NCBI RefSeq assembly: GCF_001721045.1
Contig: NZ_MDER01000032.1
Span: 186,001-250,000, forward strand
Length of the DNA: 64,000 bases
Source: Paenibacillus nuruki
Lineage (GTDB): Bacteria; Bacillota; Bacilli; Paenibacillales; Paenibacillaceae
Reading direction: 5' to 3'
A model generated the notes under the pieces. That model had not been told where the DNA came from, did not search any database, and saw nothing but the letters and a program-made list of their open reading frames with translations. This document shows, piece after piece, positions 32,708-42,201 of the stretch (within the stretch, counting starts at the first letter, position 1; each line of letters begins with the position of its first letter). Made by a program: the position numbers and the translations under genes.

Positions 32708-34650
32708 ATATTATGACAGTGGAGTCAATCTCCAAAAGTTACGGCGAAAAAGTACTATTTGAAAATGCTTCATTTGGGATGGAAGATCAAGACAAAATCG
32801 GTATCGTTGGTGTCAATGGTACAGGGAAATCAACGTTTCTTAAAGTCATTGCAGGAATGGAAAGTACAGAAAGTGGACGTGTGACTATCAATAATGGATT
32901 ACGTATTCGTTATTTGGCACAGAATCCACCGTATGATCCGGAAGCCACAGTATTGCGTCAAGTATTTGATGGCGGAGGGGAAGAACTTCAAATTGTTGGT
33001 GCATATATGAATGTACTGGAACAATTAGAGACTCATCCTGAAGATGAAGCTGTATTAGAACAACTGATTCATTTGAATCAAGAATTGGAACGCTTAGATG
33101 CATGGTCACTCGAAAGTGAAGCCAAAAATATTTTGTCCAAATTAGGCATTCATCATTATGATGCTTTGATGGGTACACTATCCGGTGGTCAACGTAAACG
33201 GGTAGCTCTTGCGTCTGCACTAATTCAACCGTCTGATTTGTTAATTTTGGATGAGCCTACGAACCATATTGATCATGATTCGATTACTTGGTTAGAACAA
33301 TTTTTGCAAAAGCGTCGTGGTGCATTGTTAATGATTACGCATGATCGTTATTTCTTGGATCGTGTAGCTAATGTGATGATCGAACTGGATCATGGTAGTC
33401 TATATCGTTATGAAGCAAACTATTCACGTTTTCTTGAACTCAAAGCAGACCGTGAAGAACGAGAAGCAGCATCTGAAGATAAGCGTCAAAATCTATTGCG
33501 TCGTGAATTAGCATGGATCAGACGTGGAGCCAAAGCTCGTACAACCAAGCAACAAGCACGTATTAACCGTTTTGAGCAGTTGAAAAATGATGGACCAGGT
33601 CGTCGCGATGAAGCGATGGACATGTCTGCGATTTCTTCTCGTCTAGGGAAACAAATTGTAGAGTTAGACCATGTGTCATTAACGCTTGGTGGTAAAGAGC
33701 TGATTCACGATCTGACGTATCATGCTGTTCCTGGAGATCGGATCGGAATTGTAGGTCCCAATGGACGTGGTAAATCGACATTGCTGAATCTGGTATCTGG
33801 TCGTCTGGTTGCAAGCGAAGGTAATGTGGTTACAGGACAGACCGTTAAATTTGGCTATTTCACGCAGGAGCATCAAGAAATGGATGAATCAATGCGTGTG
33901 ATTGAATATATCAAAGATGTGGCAGAAGTCGTAGAAACAGCAGATGGTAGTAAAATCTCTGCTTCGCAAATGCTAGAACGATTCTTATTTACACCTGCAT
34001 CACAATGGACACCGATCTCTAAATTATCCGGTGGGGAAAAGCGTAGATTGTATTTACTACGTGTACTGATGGGCGCACCTAACGTATTGTTACTGGATGA
34101 GCCTACCAATGATTTGGATATTACAACATTAACCGTTTTGGAACAATATTTAGATGAATTCCCTGGCGTTGTATTCGCTGTTTCGCATGATCGCTACTTC
34201 TTGGATCGTACGTGTGATCGTATCTTTGCTTTTGAAGGTGAAGGTCAGGTTAGTATTCATGCAGGAAATTATAGTGATTATGAAGAGCGCATTGCCGATC
34301 TTGCCAAAATTGCTAAAGCAGCTAATGCACCTGTTGTTGCACCCAAAGCAGTAGAACCTGCACCTGTAAAAGAAAAAGCACCTGCTCCAGACAAAAATGC
34401 TTGGCGCAATAAAGTCAAATTCTCATATAAAGAGCAATTAGAATATGAGCAAATTGATAAAAATATTGCAGATACAGAGCAGAAGCTAGTCGATCTTGCT
34501 AGTGATATGGAGAAAGCATTCAGCGACTCTGTAAGACTACAAGAATTGATGGCTGAGCAGACAGCAACTGAAAAGCATTTAGAACATCTGATGGAACGCT
34601 GGACGTATCTAACCGAATTGGCTGAAAAAATACAGCAAAGTCAGAATTAA
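32704..34650 (+). CDS. ABC-F family ATPase (Uup/YfmR-like)
   Basis: A 648-aa soluble ABC-F protein with two ABC domains: Walker A GVNGTGKST (about residues 36-44) and GPNGRGKST (about 350-358); signatures LSGGQRKRV and LSGGEKRRL; Walker B LLILDEPTNHID and LLLDEPTNDLD. The interdomain linker is long and basic (about 245-300) and the C-terminus is a coiled coil (about 570-645). ABC-F proteins enter the ribosomal E site; Uup/YfmR relieve stalling, others protect against antibiotics. The C-terminal coil and lack of a leader ORF favour a housekeeping Uup-like role. Confidence 0.9.
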   Translation: MNIMTVESISKSYGEKVLFENASFGMEDQDKIGIVGVNGTGKSTFLKVIAGMESTESGRVTINNGLRIRYLAQNPPYDPEATVLRQVFDGGGEELQIVGAYMNVLEQLETHPEDEAVLEQLIHLNQELERLDAWSLESEAKNILSKLGIHHYDALMGTLSGGQRKRVALASALIQPSDLLILDEPTNHIDHDSITWLEQFLQKRRGALLMITHDRYFLDRVANVMIELDHGSLYRYEANYSRFLELKADREEREAASEDKRQNLLRRELAWIRRGAKARTTKQQARINRFEQLKNDGPGRRDEAMDMSAISSRLGKQIVELDHVSLTLGGKELIHDLTYHAVPGDRIGIVGPNGRGKSTLLNLVSGRLVASEGNVVTGQTVKFGYFTQEHQEMDESMRVIEYIKDVAEVVETADGSKISASQMLERFLFTPASQWTPISKLSGGEKRRLYLLRVLMGAPNVLLLDEPTNDLDITTLTVLEQYLDEFPGVVFAVSHDRYFLDRTCDRIFAFEGEGQVSIHAGNYSDYEERIADLAKIAKAANAPVVAPKAVEPAPVKEKAPAPDKNAWRNKVKFSYKEQLEYEQIDKNIADTEQKLVDLASDMEKAFSDSVRLQELMAEQTATEKHLEHLMERWTYLTELAEKIQQSQN

Positions 34651-34721
34651 TCCCATTCGATCTCCAAAGACTGTTAGGGTATAAGCATCTCAGTGTGATA
34701 TCAATAAGCATTCTATAAAAC

Positions 34722-34767
34722 AAAAACCTTCTTTCTTATCATTTCTGACGAGAAAGAAGGTTTTTTT
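34722..34767. terminator. Bidirectional terminator between ABC-F and M42 genes
   Basis: AAAACCTTCTTTCT pairs with AGAAAGAAGGTTTT; A and T tracts on both sides, convergent genes. Confidence 0.9.
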
Positions 34768-34777
34768 GTGTATTATT

Positions 34778-35818
34778 TTATTTAGTCGTAATATAAGCGC
34801 CTAATAATTTGGCGGTATTAATCACAGCATCTGTATGAGTACGTTCCATAGAATGCGAAGCATGTACACCAGGCCCGATGAGAGCTGCACGAATATTGTT
34901 GCCTGCACGAAGAGCAGCAGAAGCATCTGAACCATAATGAGGATATACATCTACAGCATAAGCGATCTGCTCCGCTTGAGCCAATTCAATCAATTTGCCT
35001 GTCATTGCATAATCATAAGGACCAGAAGAATCTTTGGCACAGATTGATACATCGGTTTCTTTGCAGCTAAGATCGTCTCCGATACAACCCATATCCACAG
35101 CGATCATTTCATGAATACCTTCAGGAATATAAGCTGTACCATGACCCACTTCTTCATAATTGGAAATTAGGAATTGAGTGCGATACTGTGGTGTCCATTG
35201 ATGAGTGTGTTGTGACTCTAATAATGCAAACAATGCGGCTACACTTGCTTTATCATCCAAATGACGAGATTTGATATACCCACTTGGTGTAACGACAGGA
35301 CGAGCATCAAATGAAATATAATCACCAACTTGTATGCCTAGTTGCTGTACATCTTCTTTGGACGATACCAACTCATCAATTCGAACTTCCATATTTTCTT
35401 CTTCACGCTTAAGCCCACGTGCTTCATCATATACATGCACAGAAGGTTGAACAGACAGGATAGTACCTGTATACGTTTTGCCACTGCGTGTATGAATCGT
35501 GCAGTATTCATTTTCAATACTATTCATACTGAATCCACCTAGAATTGTAAAACGGATTGTTCCTTGCGATTTAATTGCACGTACCATTGCACCAAGTGTA
35601 TCTACATGTGCACTGAGAGCAATCGTTTTGGAAGCATCTTGGCCGTCTAATGTTAAGATCAGACCGCCTTTTTGATTATACTCGGTCGTAACGCCGAATT
35701 TGCCAGCTTCTTCTGCAATACGTGTAATAATATCATGTGTAAATCCAGTCGGGCTTGCCGTAGATAATAATTCTTTGAGCAGCGAAATAGTATATTCTTG
35801 ATTGATCGTGATTGCCAT
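34778..35818 (-). CDS. M42 family metallopeptidase
   Basis: A 346-aa cocatalytic zinc aminopeptidase of the M42 (YsdC/FrvX/PepA) family. LSAHVDTLGAMVRAI gives the first His/Asp pair (about residues 68-82), KSRHLDDKASVAAL the bridging Asp, NYEEVGHG the catalytic and metal Glu residues, and IAVDMGCIGDD the next Asp; YGSDASAALRAG and GVHASHSMERTH complete the site. These enzymes form 12-subunit shells and trim peptides in the cytoplasm. Single gene. Confidence 0.9.
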   Translation of the reverse strand: MAITINQEYTISLLKELLSTASPTGFTHDIITRIAEEAGKFGVTTEYNQKGGLILTLDGQDASKTIALSAHVDTLGAMVRAIKSQGTIRFTILGGFSMNSIENEYCTIHTRSGKTYTGTILSVQPSVHVYDEARGLKREEENMEVRIDELVSSKEDVQQLGIQVGDYISFDARPVVTPSGYIKSRHLDDKASVAALFALLESQHTHQWTPQYRTQFLISNYEEVGHGTAYIPEGIHEMIAVDMGCIGDDLSCKETDVSICAKDSSGPYDYAMTGKLIELAQAEQIAYAVDVYPHYGSDASAALRAGNNIRAALIGPGVHASHSMERTHTDAVINTAKLLGAYITTK

Positions 35819-35894
35819 TATAAAACGTCTCCTTAGTGAGAAAAATTGGTATAAAAATCATTCGTAAATTTATATTTTAAGCATAGTTCACATG

Positions 35895-35945
35895 AAAAAA
35901 CCACTTACCTGTTGACTGAAATCAGACAACAATCGATAAGTGGTT
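35895..35945 (-). terminator. Terminator of the LapA-like gene
   Basis: AACCACTTA pairs with TAAGTGGTT; on the minus strand it is followed by a T-run (plus-strand A-run 35895-35900). Confidence 0.8.
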
Positions 35946-35992
35946 GAGTTCATCTTGATCAGTAAGTAATCTGTTTAGCTTTTCAGCTCTTA

Positions 35993-36343
35993 TTACTTAC
36001 GGTTTGAAAAAGAAGTTGCAGTCGTATCATTATCAGTATACATCGGCTTGAGTGGATCATTATCTACAGATGATGTAGTTAATGGAGTTCCAGCAACTGG
36101 AGCTTGAGCTAACTCAGCTTTCAGTAGTTTGATCTCACGCTGTAAGCGGTACTGACGATAGATACCGTAAAATCCTACAATTAGACCACCTAACAAAGCG
36201 CATCCAATAATTAAAAGAATTAAAGGTACTTGTACTACATTAAAATAAAGATTTACCTGCACAGGATTGACATTGATTACCGCAAATACAGCTGTAATTA
36301 GCGCAAAGATCAAACCTAAAATAAGCATCCATTGCATTTTCAA
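35993..36343 (-). CDS. LapA/DUF1049 family membrane protein
   Basis: A 116-aa protein with two transmembrane helices (about residues 3-22 and 38-62), the second followed by a basic helix (YRQYRLQREIKLLKAELA). VNPVQVNLYF between the helices is the family mark (VNxxxVxLNFxF in LapA). The family member in E. coli joins LPS assembly regulation; the role in Gram-positives is unknown. Standing alone with its own terminator. Confidence 0.82.
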   Translation of the reverse strand: MKMQWMLILGLIFALITAVFAVINVNPVQVNLYFNVVQVPLILLIIGCALLGGLIVGFYGIYRQYRLQREIKLLKAELAQAPVAGTPLTTSSVDNDPLKPMYTDNDTTATSFSNRK

Positions 36344-36495
36344 AATAATAACCCCCTCAATTTAGCATAAGGCCGAATACATCCTTATCTAATCTATAAA
36401 ACGCAATCAACCCTATTGTAAACATGTCTTTACAAGTATTAGGTGAATTTTGAAGGGAATGCAAAGTCTAGTTGTAGTTCACCAGCTTCAAATTC

Positions 36496-38286
36496 TTATT
36501 TTGCTAACTCTTCCATTTCTGTAATCAATGCTTCAAATACACTCATAGCTTCGCGAATAGGAGCAGGAGTAGACATATCAACACCCGCTTTGGCAAGGAT
36601 GTTAATAGAATAATCACTACCACCGCTTTGTAAGAAACCGGTATAACGATCTACAGCAGATTGACCTTCTTCCAAAATTTGTTTGGAGAAGCTTGTTGCC
36701 GCAGAGAAGCCTGTCGCATATTTGTACACATAGAAGCTATTGTAGAAATGCGGGATACGTGCCCATTCCATTTCAATATCCTGATCGACATGCATACCTT
36801 CACCATGATATTTCACATTGAGGTCATAGTAGATTTTGGATAGTTCTTGTGGAGTTAAGGACTCACCAGCTTCTGCGCGAGCATGGGTAATCATTTCAAA
36901 TTCAGCAAACATCGTCTGACGGAAAACAGTTGTGCGGAATTGATCTGCATAATACGTTAACAGATACATTTTTTCTTTAGGATCTGTCGATTTTTTCAAA
37001 AGGTAGTCCATCAATAACGCTTCATTAGTCGTCGAAGCGACTTCTGCAAGGAAAATAGTATACTGTGCATCACGATAAGGAAGAGCATTGTCTGAATAAT
37101 AACTATGCAATGCATGACCCATTTCATGAGCCAGTGTAAACATACTATTCAGATTGTCTTTGTGATTCAGTAGAACGTAAGGATGGACACCATAAGCACC
37201 CCAGCTATAAGCCCCTGTACGTTTACCTTCATTCTCATACACATCGATCCAGCCTTCATTATAGCCTGCTTGAAGCGCTTGTTGATAATCTTCACCGAGT
37301 GGTTTGAGACCTTCTGCGACAGTAGCTTTGGCTTCTTCATACGTGATATCCATTTTGAATTCATCAACGAGTGGCGCAAATAGATCATACATATGCAATT
37401 CATCCACACCAAGCAATTTCTTACGTAATGCAATATAACGATGCAGTAGAGGAAGACCCTCATGAATCGTATCGATCAAGTTGGTATATACTTCTTTAGG
37501 AATATTATCTCCATAAAGAGCTTTTTCCAACACAGATGGATATTTACGTACATTAGCATAGAAAATATTTTTATTAATATTAGCTGTTAATGTAGCAGCA
37601 ATTGTATTTTTTTGACGAGCATATGCGCTATAGATTGCTTTGAATGCACGCTCACGTAGTTCACGATTCGGATTTTCCAAAAATTGAATATAACGACCAT
37701 GTGTAAGTTCCACTTCATTACCATTCTCATCTATAATGTTAGGGAATTTCATATCTGCGTTATTCAACATTCCGAAAATAGTCTGTGGTGCTTGAGAAAG
37801 ATTACCCACTTGTGCGAGCAAAGCTTCTTCTGCTTGTGTCAACACATGTGCTTTCTCACGCTTCATTTCTTGTAATGTAAAGTGATAAGGAGCAAGAACA
37901 GGAGAAGCAAGCAATTCATCCAACTTCTCATCAGACAGACCCAAGATTTCAGGTGTGATAAAGGAAAGGGCTTGACCAAGTTCTACGCCTAATTTTTTAA
38001 CTTTTTGCGACAATGCCTGATATGTAGGATTGGTAGTGTCTTCATCCTGATGCATATGAGCATACGCATATAATTGTTCGACTTGTAGACCGATACGATC
38101 TTCGAGCTCAAAAGCCGATTTGACCGCTTCAGGAGTGTTGAGTTTACCTTGTAATTGAATCGCTTCAGGTAATTCTTGTTTTACTTTGTCATAGGCTTGA
38201 TCCCAAGCTTGTTGATCTGCGAACAGATCGGATAAATTCCAGCAATTTTCCTGTGACACTTCTGACCGTTTAAGTACTTGCTGCAT
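36496..38286 (-). CDS. pepF: Oligoendopeptidase F
   Basis: A 596-aa M3B zinc metallopeptidase that cleaves short peptides in the cytoplasm. The HEMGH motif is at residues 387-391 (TLAHEMGHALHSYYS), with the third ligand Glu in FLAEVASTTNEALL about 25 residues later. The N-terminal segment SQENCWNLSDLFADQQAW and PYVLLNHKDNLNSMFTLAHE are typical of PepF, and the length is normal. Starts after AGGAGGA. The next genes on the strand are small and unrelated. Confidence 0.94.
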   Translation of the reverse strand: MQQVLKRSEVSQENCWNLSDLFADQQAWDQAYDKVKQELPEAIQLQGKLNTPEAVKSAFELEDRIGLQVEQLYAYAHMHQDEDTTNPTYQALSQKVKKLGVELGQALSFITPEILGLSDEKLDELLASPVLAPYHFTLQEMKREKAHVLTQAEEALLAQVGNLSQAPQTIFGMLNNADMKFPNIIDENGNEVELTHGRYIQFLENPNRELRERAFKAIYSAYARQKNTIAATLTANINKNIFYANVRKYPSVLEKALYGDNIPKEVYTNLIDTIHEGLPLLHRYIALRKKLLGVDELHMYDLFAPLVDEFKMDITYEEAKATVAEGLKPLGEDYQQALQAGYNEGWIDVYENEGKRTGAYSWGAYGVHPYVLLNHKDNLNSMFTLAHEMGHALHSYYSDNALPYRDAQYTIFLAEVASTTNEALLMDYLLKKSTDPKEKMYLLTYYADQFRTTVFRQTMFAEFEMITHARAEAGESLTPQELSKIYYDLNVKYHGEGMHVDQDIEMEWARIPHFYNSFYVYKYATGFSAATSFSKQILEEGQSAVDRYTGFLQSGGSDYSINILAKAGVDMSTPAPIREAMSVFEALITEMEELAK

Positions 38287-38348
38287 AAATAAATCCTCCT
38301 CTTGAGCGATGATATGATAGATAGTTAATAGATCTACATCAAGCTATA

Positions 38349-38537
38349 TTATGTGTTAGGGTTAACGGCAACCAAAAATCCGTAGATCATTAAGAAGAAC
38401 GCAACCAATAACATGACAATAGCAAAAATAGCAAGCCAGCGCTTTAAAGGCGCTGGAATGGTTTCCTTATAAGCAATCAGTACAAACCCTTGCAAAAAAG
38501 CAAGAATAATAAATATGACAATCGCTGTATAATTCAT
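38349..38537 (-). CDS. Small two-helix membrane protein
   Basis: A 62-aa protein almost entirely made of two transmembrane helices (about residues 3-22 and 33-57) around a short polar loop (YKETIPAPLKRW). No family recognised. It lies 62 bp upstream of pepF and 9 bp downstream of the next small gene on the same strand, so it may be part of a pepF transcript. A GGGAGGT-like site precedes its start. Confidence 0.6.
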   Translation of the reverse strand: MNYTAIVIFIILAFLQGFVLIAYKETIPAPLKRWLAIFAIVMLLVAFFLMIYGFLVAVNPNT

Positions 38538-38546
38538 TGGAAAGGG

Positions 38547-38777
38547 TTATACCTCCCGAAAAGCATTCATAATTTCTTCCCATTCCGCTTCTGTTTCAAA
38601 GCGTTCTTTAGGAAAACGATCGCTTGCCCATTGCATCAAAGCAGGACGGCTCAAGAAATCATGCGTTTCTTCGCCCCATTCGTCAGAGATCTCTCTCAAA
38701 ACAATTTTGCGTCCTTGAACTTCAATAGTCATCATATTCCAATTGTCTTTTTTATAAATTGTGTGTTTTTTTATCAT
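38547..38777 (-). CDS. Conserved-looking small acidic protein
   Basis: A 76-aa soluble protein: after a Lys-rich lead, IEVQGRKIVLREISDEWGEETHDFLSR-type sequence is followed by an acidic, Trp-rich C-terminus ending in FREV. No known domain recognised. The start is uncertain: ATG 38777 has a distant GGGAG, while Met-Met at codons 15-16 would give a 61-62 residue protein. Same strand as, and 9 bp ahead of, the small membrane protein gene. Confidence 0.5.
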   Translation of the reverse strand: MIKKHTIYKKDNWNMMTIEVQGRKIVLREISDEWGEETHDFLSRPALMQWASDRFPKERFETEAEWEEIMNAFREV

Positions 38778-38857
38778 TTTAGTATTCTACTCCCTGTCCG
38801 TTTGCTAAAATCATACCCTTTGCCTTCATTAATTGCAAATCATATCCGTTGTTTTAT

Positions 38858-38886
38858 TTGCTATTTAAGAACAGGTGCGTTATACT
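38858..38886 (+). promoter_or_regulatory. Promoter of the cold-shock gene
   Basis: TTGCTA (38858-38863), 17-bp spacer, TATACT (38881-38886). Leader of about 38 nt, then AGGAGG and the start codon. Confidence 0.68.
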
Positions 38887-38930
38887 ATGGTTATGCGTCA
38901 TATATGGCGATATTCTAGGAGGTTTTTTGA

Positions 38931-39128
38931 ATGAAAGGTACAGTTAAATGGTTTAATGCAGAAAAAGGTTTCGGATTTATTGAGGTTGAAGGTGGAGAAG
39001 ACGTATTCGTACATTTCTCAGCTATTCAAAGTGATGGTTTCAAATCGTTAGATGAAGGTCAAGCGGTAGAATTCGACATTACTGAAGGTAACCGTGGTCC
39101 TCAAGCAGCTAACGTAATTAAATTATAA
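38931..39128 (+). CDS. Cold-shock protein (CspA/CspB family)
   Basis: A 65-aa single cold-shock domain: [17 protein letters not shown] carries RNP-1 (KGFGFI) and VFVHFSAI carries RNP-2. It binds single-stranded RNA and DNA and acts as an RNA chaperone. The standard length and AGGAGG site fit. It is monocistronic with its own promoter and terminator. The leader is short for a cold-induced csp gene, so it may be constitutive. Confidence 0.95.
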   Translation: MKGTVKWFNAEKGFGFIEVEGGEDVFVHFSAIQSDGFKSLDEGQAVEFDITEGNRGPQAANVIKL

Positions 39129-39197
39129 GACCGATATCTGCTTAGCAGATCACTTATATATTGAATATTCGTTTGAATGTTCATCCATATGTTAGTA

Positions 39198-39244
39198 AAA
39201 GCGTAAGTTCTCTTGATTCATTTCAAGAGACTTGCGCTTTTTTT
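39198..39244 (+). terminator. Terminator of the cold-shock gene
   Basis: AAAGCG-AAGT-CTCTTGA pairs with TCAAGAG-ACTT-GCGCTTT, then a T-run. Confidence 0.85.
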
Positions 39245-39274
39245 ATATGTCTATATGTAATCTATACTCTAAAT

Positions 39275-39323
39275 AAAAACCCTGTACCTATTCTAGGCAT
39301 TCCTAGAGCAGTACAGGGTTTTG
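39275..39323 (-). terminator. Terminator of the flippase-like gene
   Basis: AAACCCTGTAC pairs with GTACAGGGTTT with inner CTAGG/CCTAG pairing; T-run on the minus strand. Confidence 0.85.
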
Positions 39324-39384
39324 TACAACACATCAATTATGTTAATAAGGATATCTGATTATTATTTACGAATATCTGGCAATC

Positions 39385-40698
39385 TTAATTATTCACTTGA
39401 AGTCCAGAACGTCGTCCTGTACGACGAATAACCAGTGTAATGATAGCTAACTCAGCAGCAAGTCCGATCGACTGAGCAAGTGCCCCGATTACACCATTCC
39501 ATGCAGGGAAGATAAAAAGTAGGATTATCAGCACGATAAATGTACATATAGCATTGGCCATCTGTGAACGAAACATAGCTTTGGTTTGTCCACGCAAAAG
39601 AATCAGTCCATTCGAATAATCTAACCATGGCATAACTAACGCGTACAACACAAAAGCTCGTAAAGTATACAGACTTTGTGTTAATAATTCACCGTTCACG
39701 TTCATAATATGTCCTAGCACCCAATAACTCATAGGCGTATAAGCAATAATAGCTAGCAAAGTGACAGGAATAAATCCAGTTAACAATCCAAAGCGGCGTA
39801 CTTTTTTGGGATCGATATGATAGAAATTCAATACAATCTGATGAATATACGTAAAAAAGCTAAGCATTAATTGTAACAGACTGCTGGCAATTGCAAAGGA
39901 AGAAATCGCTAAAGCAATACCTTCTGTTTTACCAAGAACAACATTGATAGCAGGGCCAATCAACATCGCAACAAAAGATGAAAAAAGGAGTGGTTTGTAA
40001 AATTTGAATACATCTGCACGTGTTTCTACCGGATGATCGGCAAGTTTTTCAGGCATCTTTTTAGCGATATTTCGTCCTTCGCTATAGCTGACAGCTGCTT
40101 CGATAATCATACCTGTCAGAAATAAGATGGCTCCGATCATACCACTTGTAATCTGATGATAATAAATAAAGTAAAGAGATAACGAGTACATACCTGCTAA
40201 ACGGAATACCATGCCAATCGTTAACCATTTGGTACGATTATTGGTAATAATAATGCCTTGATAAATATTGCGAATCACTGAAAAGATACTCACAAACATT
40301 AAGATTGCATACACATTAATCACTAATGGAACCATCGAATCTTTGATTCCGAATAAAGTACTGAGTATCCATTTTCCTATAGGCGTATAGACAATCAGTA
40401 TGCCAATGGCTAGTACAAAGGCTAGAAAAATCCATGTTACTTTGAGCAAAGCTTTGAACGAAAGTCGATCTCGCACAAGCGCAGAACAGGTCTGCCGCAA
40501 TAAGGTAGACGGTCTTTCTGTAATCGTCACTAGACTCATCGCTAACGCATAGCTAGCAATCACCACTTCAGCATCAACAGCAAATGCCAGCGTACGATTA
40601 ATAATGACATGTGAAATAGTGACTAACGAGGCTGAAATCCCAAGAGGGATAAAAAATGAAAACAACCGCCTCCATGAGAGCGGTTCTGGTGTGGACAT
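39385..40698 (-). CDS. Flippase/MATE-like (MVF superfamily) membrane transporter
   Basis: A 437-aa integral membrane protein with about 12 hydrophobic helices and short loops, resembling multi-antimicrobial-extrusion and polysaccharide flippase proteins in length and layout (FFIPLGISASLVTISHVIINRTLA at the start, then repeated Gly/Pro-containing helices). It is unlike the clear MATE pump at 45-46 kb. The substrate is unknown. An AraR-box-like sequence lies 107 bp upstream of its start codon. Start follows GGGAGA. Confidence 0.72.
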   Translation of the reverse strand: MSTPEPLSWRRLFSFFIPLGISASLVTISHVIINRTLAFAVDAEVVIASYALAMSLVTITERPSTLLRQTCSALVRDRLSFKALLKVTWIFLAFVLAIGILIVYTPIGKWILSTLFGIKDSMVPLVINVYAILMFVSIFSVIRNIYQGIIITNNRTKWLTIGMVFRLAGMYSLSLYFIYYHQITSGMIGAILFLTGMIIEAAVSYSEGRNIAKKMPEKLADHPVETRADVFKFYKPLLFSSFVAMLIGPAINVVLGKTEGIALAISSFAIASSLLQLMLSFFTYIHQIVLNFYHIDPKKVRRFGLLTGFIPVTLLAIIAYTPMSYWVLGHIMNVNGELLTQSLYTLRAFVLYALVMPWLDYSNGLILLRGQTKAMFRSQMANAICTFIVLIILLFIFPAWNGVIGALAQSIGLAAELAIITLVIRRTGRRSGLQVNN

Positions 40699-40804
40699 AT
40701 GTAATCGTCTCCCTTTGTTCTATAAAAATTATCGTTAGTATATCATAATGATCTATAAGAGAGCGTGATCTAACCAACAAAAAGTTACATTTTTTAAAAA
40801 TTGT

Positions 40805-40820
40805 ATTTATTTGTACAAGT
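40805..40820. promoter_or_regulatory. Third AraR-box-like site
   Basis: ATTTATTTGTACAAGT differs from the second araM box by one base, and 22 of 24 bases match when the flanking TTxATTACT is included. It lies in the intergenic region between a flippase-like gene (minus) and the terpene synthase gene (plus). Functional binding is unproven. Confidence 0.4.
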
Positions 40821-41016
40821 TTATTACTGATGATTATAGGTATAGAGCAGGGTGTGGAAAGTCAAAACAAAAAGTGGTGTTTTTAATCCGATTTCCAACA
40901 TTGAATATCCTTTTTGTATTCTATTCAAAGACCACAGAGAAAATAAGAAATATATGCCCTTAAAATGAAGAAAAAAAGAAAGAAAACCCATATGTGGCGC
41001 GGTGTGATAAATTCAA
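40821..41016. other. Divergent intergenic region
   Basis: Gene-free region ahead of the terpene synthase promoter. It is AT-rich. A minus-strand TATAAT is visible at 40833-40838 but has no well-spaced -35. Confidence 0.35.
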
Positions 41017-41045
41017 TTGTACGTTGTGAGCACTCTGAATATAAT
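41017..41045 (+). promoter_or_regulatory. Promoter of the terpene synthase gene
   Basis: TTGTAC (41017-41022), 17-bp spacer, TATAAT (41040-41045). The predicted start near 41052 rules out in-frame codons further upstream. Confidence 0.68.
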
Positions 41046-41094
41046 GTATGATAATACTGATAGGTTCAACAGACAACTATGTGGAGGAAGCCCA

Positions 41095-42174
41095 TTGAAT
41101 GATATGATGAAAGTCCGTTATCCGTTTCCGCGTAATGCTGTTTCTTTGATGAGACGCGTATACAAACACGGAATACCGGAAGTCCGTAAAGAGTTTGCTC
41201 GCTGGCGTGAACAGGCGAATTTGATACCTGATGCTGAACTACGATATCAAGCACTTGATAGTCTAGGTAACAAGCAATTTCACTGTGATGGTGGATCAGT
41301 ATATGCCGTAGCGAATATGGCTCAATTTCATAACTTGCTACCTTTAATTGTAGCGTTTCAGACGATTTGTGATTATGCAGATAATCTATCTGATCGTCCT
41401 CAATGTACAAATGTTGAAGATTTCCGTTTACTCCATCAGGCTTTGCTTGATGCGATTGTTCCAGGCGTAGAACCCAAAAACTATTATGAATTTAATAGTG
41501 AAAGTGAAGTTGGTTATATGTCTACACTGGTAAAAGCTTGCCAGGGATATATTAGTGAACTTCCAGATTATGATATTGTATATCCTTATTTGCGTGATCT
41601 GGTTGAATTATATTGCGGTTTACAGACATACAAACATATCGCTCCTGAACTACGACAACCCACATTGATGGAATGGTGGTCTGAGCATAAGCATCGTACA
41701 CCTCAGTTATACTGGCATGAATTTGCTGCAGCAACAGGCTCTACTTTGGGCATATTTATGATGTTTTTGGCAGCAAGTGGTCTACCGGGTATGAATGATG
41801 CGGCAGCTAAGCAAGCGCATGCTGCTTATTTTCCAAATGTATGTTGTCTTCATATTATGCTGGACTATGTGATTGATCAGGAAGAAGATCAGCATTCAGG
41901 CGATCTTAATTTTTGCGATTATTATGATCCGTCTATTAAGGTCATTGATCGTATTGAGAAGATCGTTGATTGGGCGCGCGCAGATGTACAACAACTTCCG
42001 GGTGCTTCATTCCATCTTATGATTGTTGAAGGTCTAGTCGCACTATACTTAACAGACCCCAAGGTCAAGACACAACGAGAAGTGCGTGCTATCTCTAAAC
42101 GGCTATTGCGAAAAGGTCCTCCTATGCGAGCCTTTTTTATCATTAATAGTCAAGTGATTCGCAAGTATCTGTAA
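41095..42174 (+). CDS. ytpB: Tetraprenyl-beta-curcumene synthase (DUF2600, YtpB)
   Basis: A class IB terpene synthase that converts all-trans long prenyl diphosphates to tetraprenyl-beta-curcumene in B. subtilis, a step to C35 terpenoids. The 359-aa protein has the Asp-rich motifs in their helices: DYADNLSDR (about residues 105-113) and DYVIDQEED (about 257-265). The family is all-helical and soluble. A TTG start at 41095 is chosen: GGAGG is 7 bases upstream and the promoter lies just ahead. pfkA follows after 27 bp, probably co-transcribed. No squalene-cyclase-like partner is in the window. Confidence 0.9.
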   Translation: MNDMMKVRYPFPRNAVSLMRRVYKHGIPEVRKEFARWREQANLIPDAELRYQALDSLGNKQFHCDGGSVYAVANMAQFHNLLPLIVAFQTICDYADNLSDRPQCTNVEDFRLLHQALLDAIVPGVEPKNYYEFNSESEVGYMSTLVKACQGYISELPDYDIVYPYLRDLVELYCGLQTYKHIAPELRQPTLMEWWSEHKHRTPQLYWHEFAAATGSTLGIFMMFLAASGLPGMNDAAAKQAHAAYFPNVCCLHIMLDYVIDQEEDQHSGDLNFCDYYDPSIKVIDRIEKIVDWARADVQQLPGASFHLMIVEGLVALYLTDPKVKTQREVRAISKRLLRKGPPMRAFFIINSQVIRKYL

Positions 42175-42201
42175 ACATAATGAACAAGGGGGCAATTTGA
42201 A

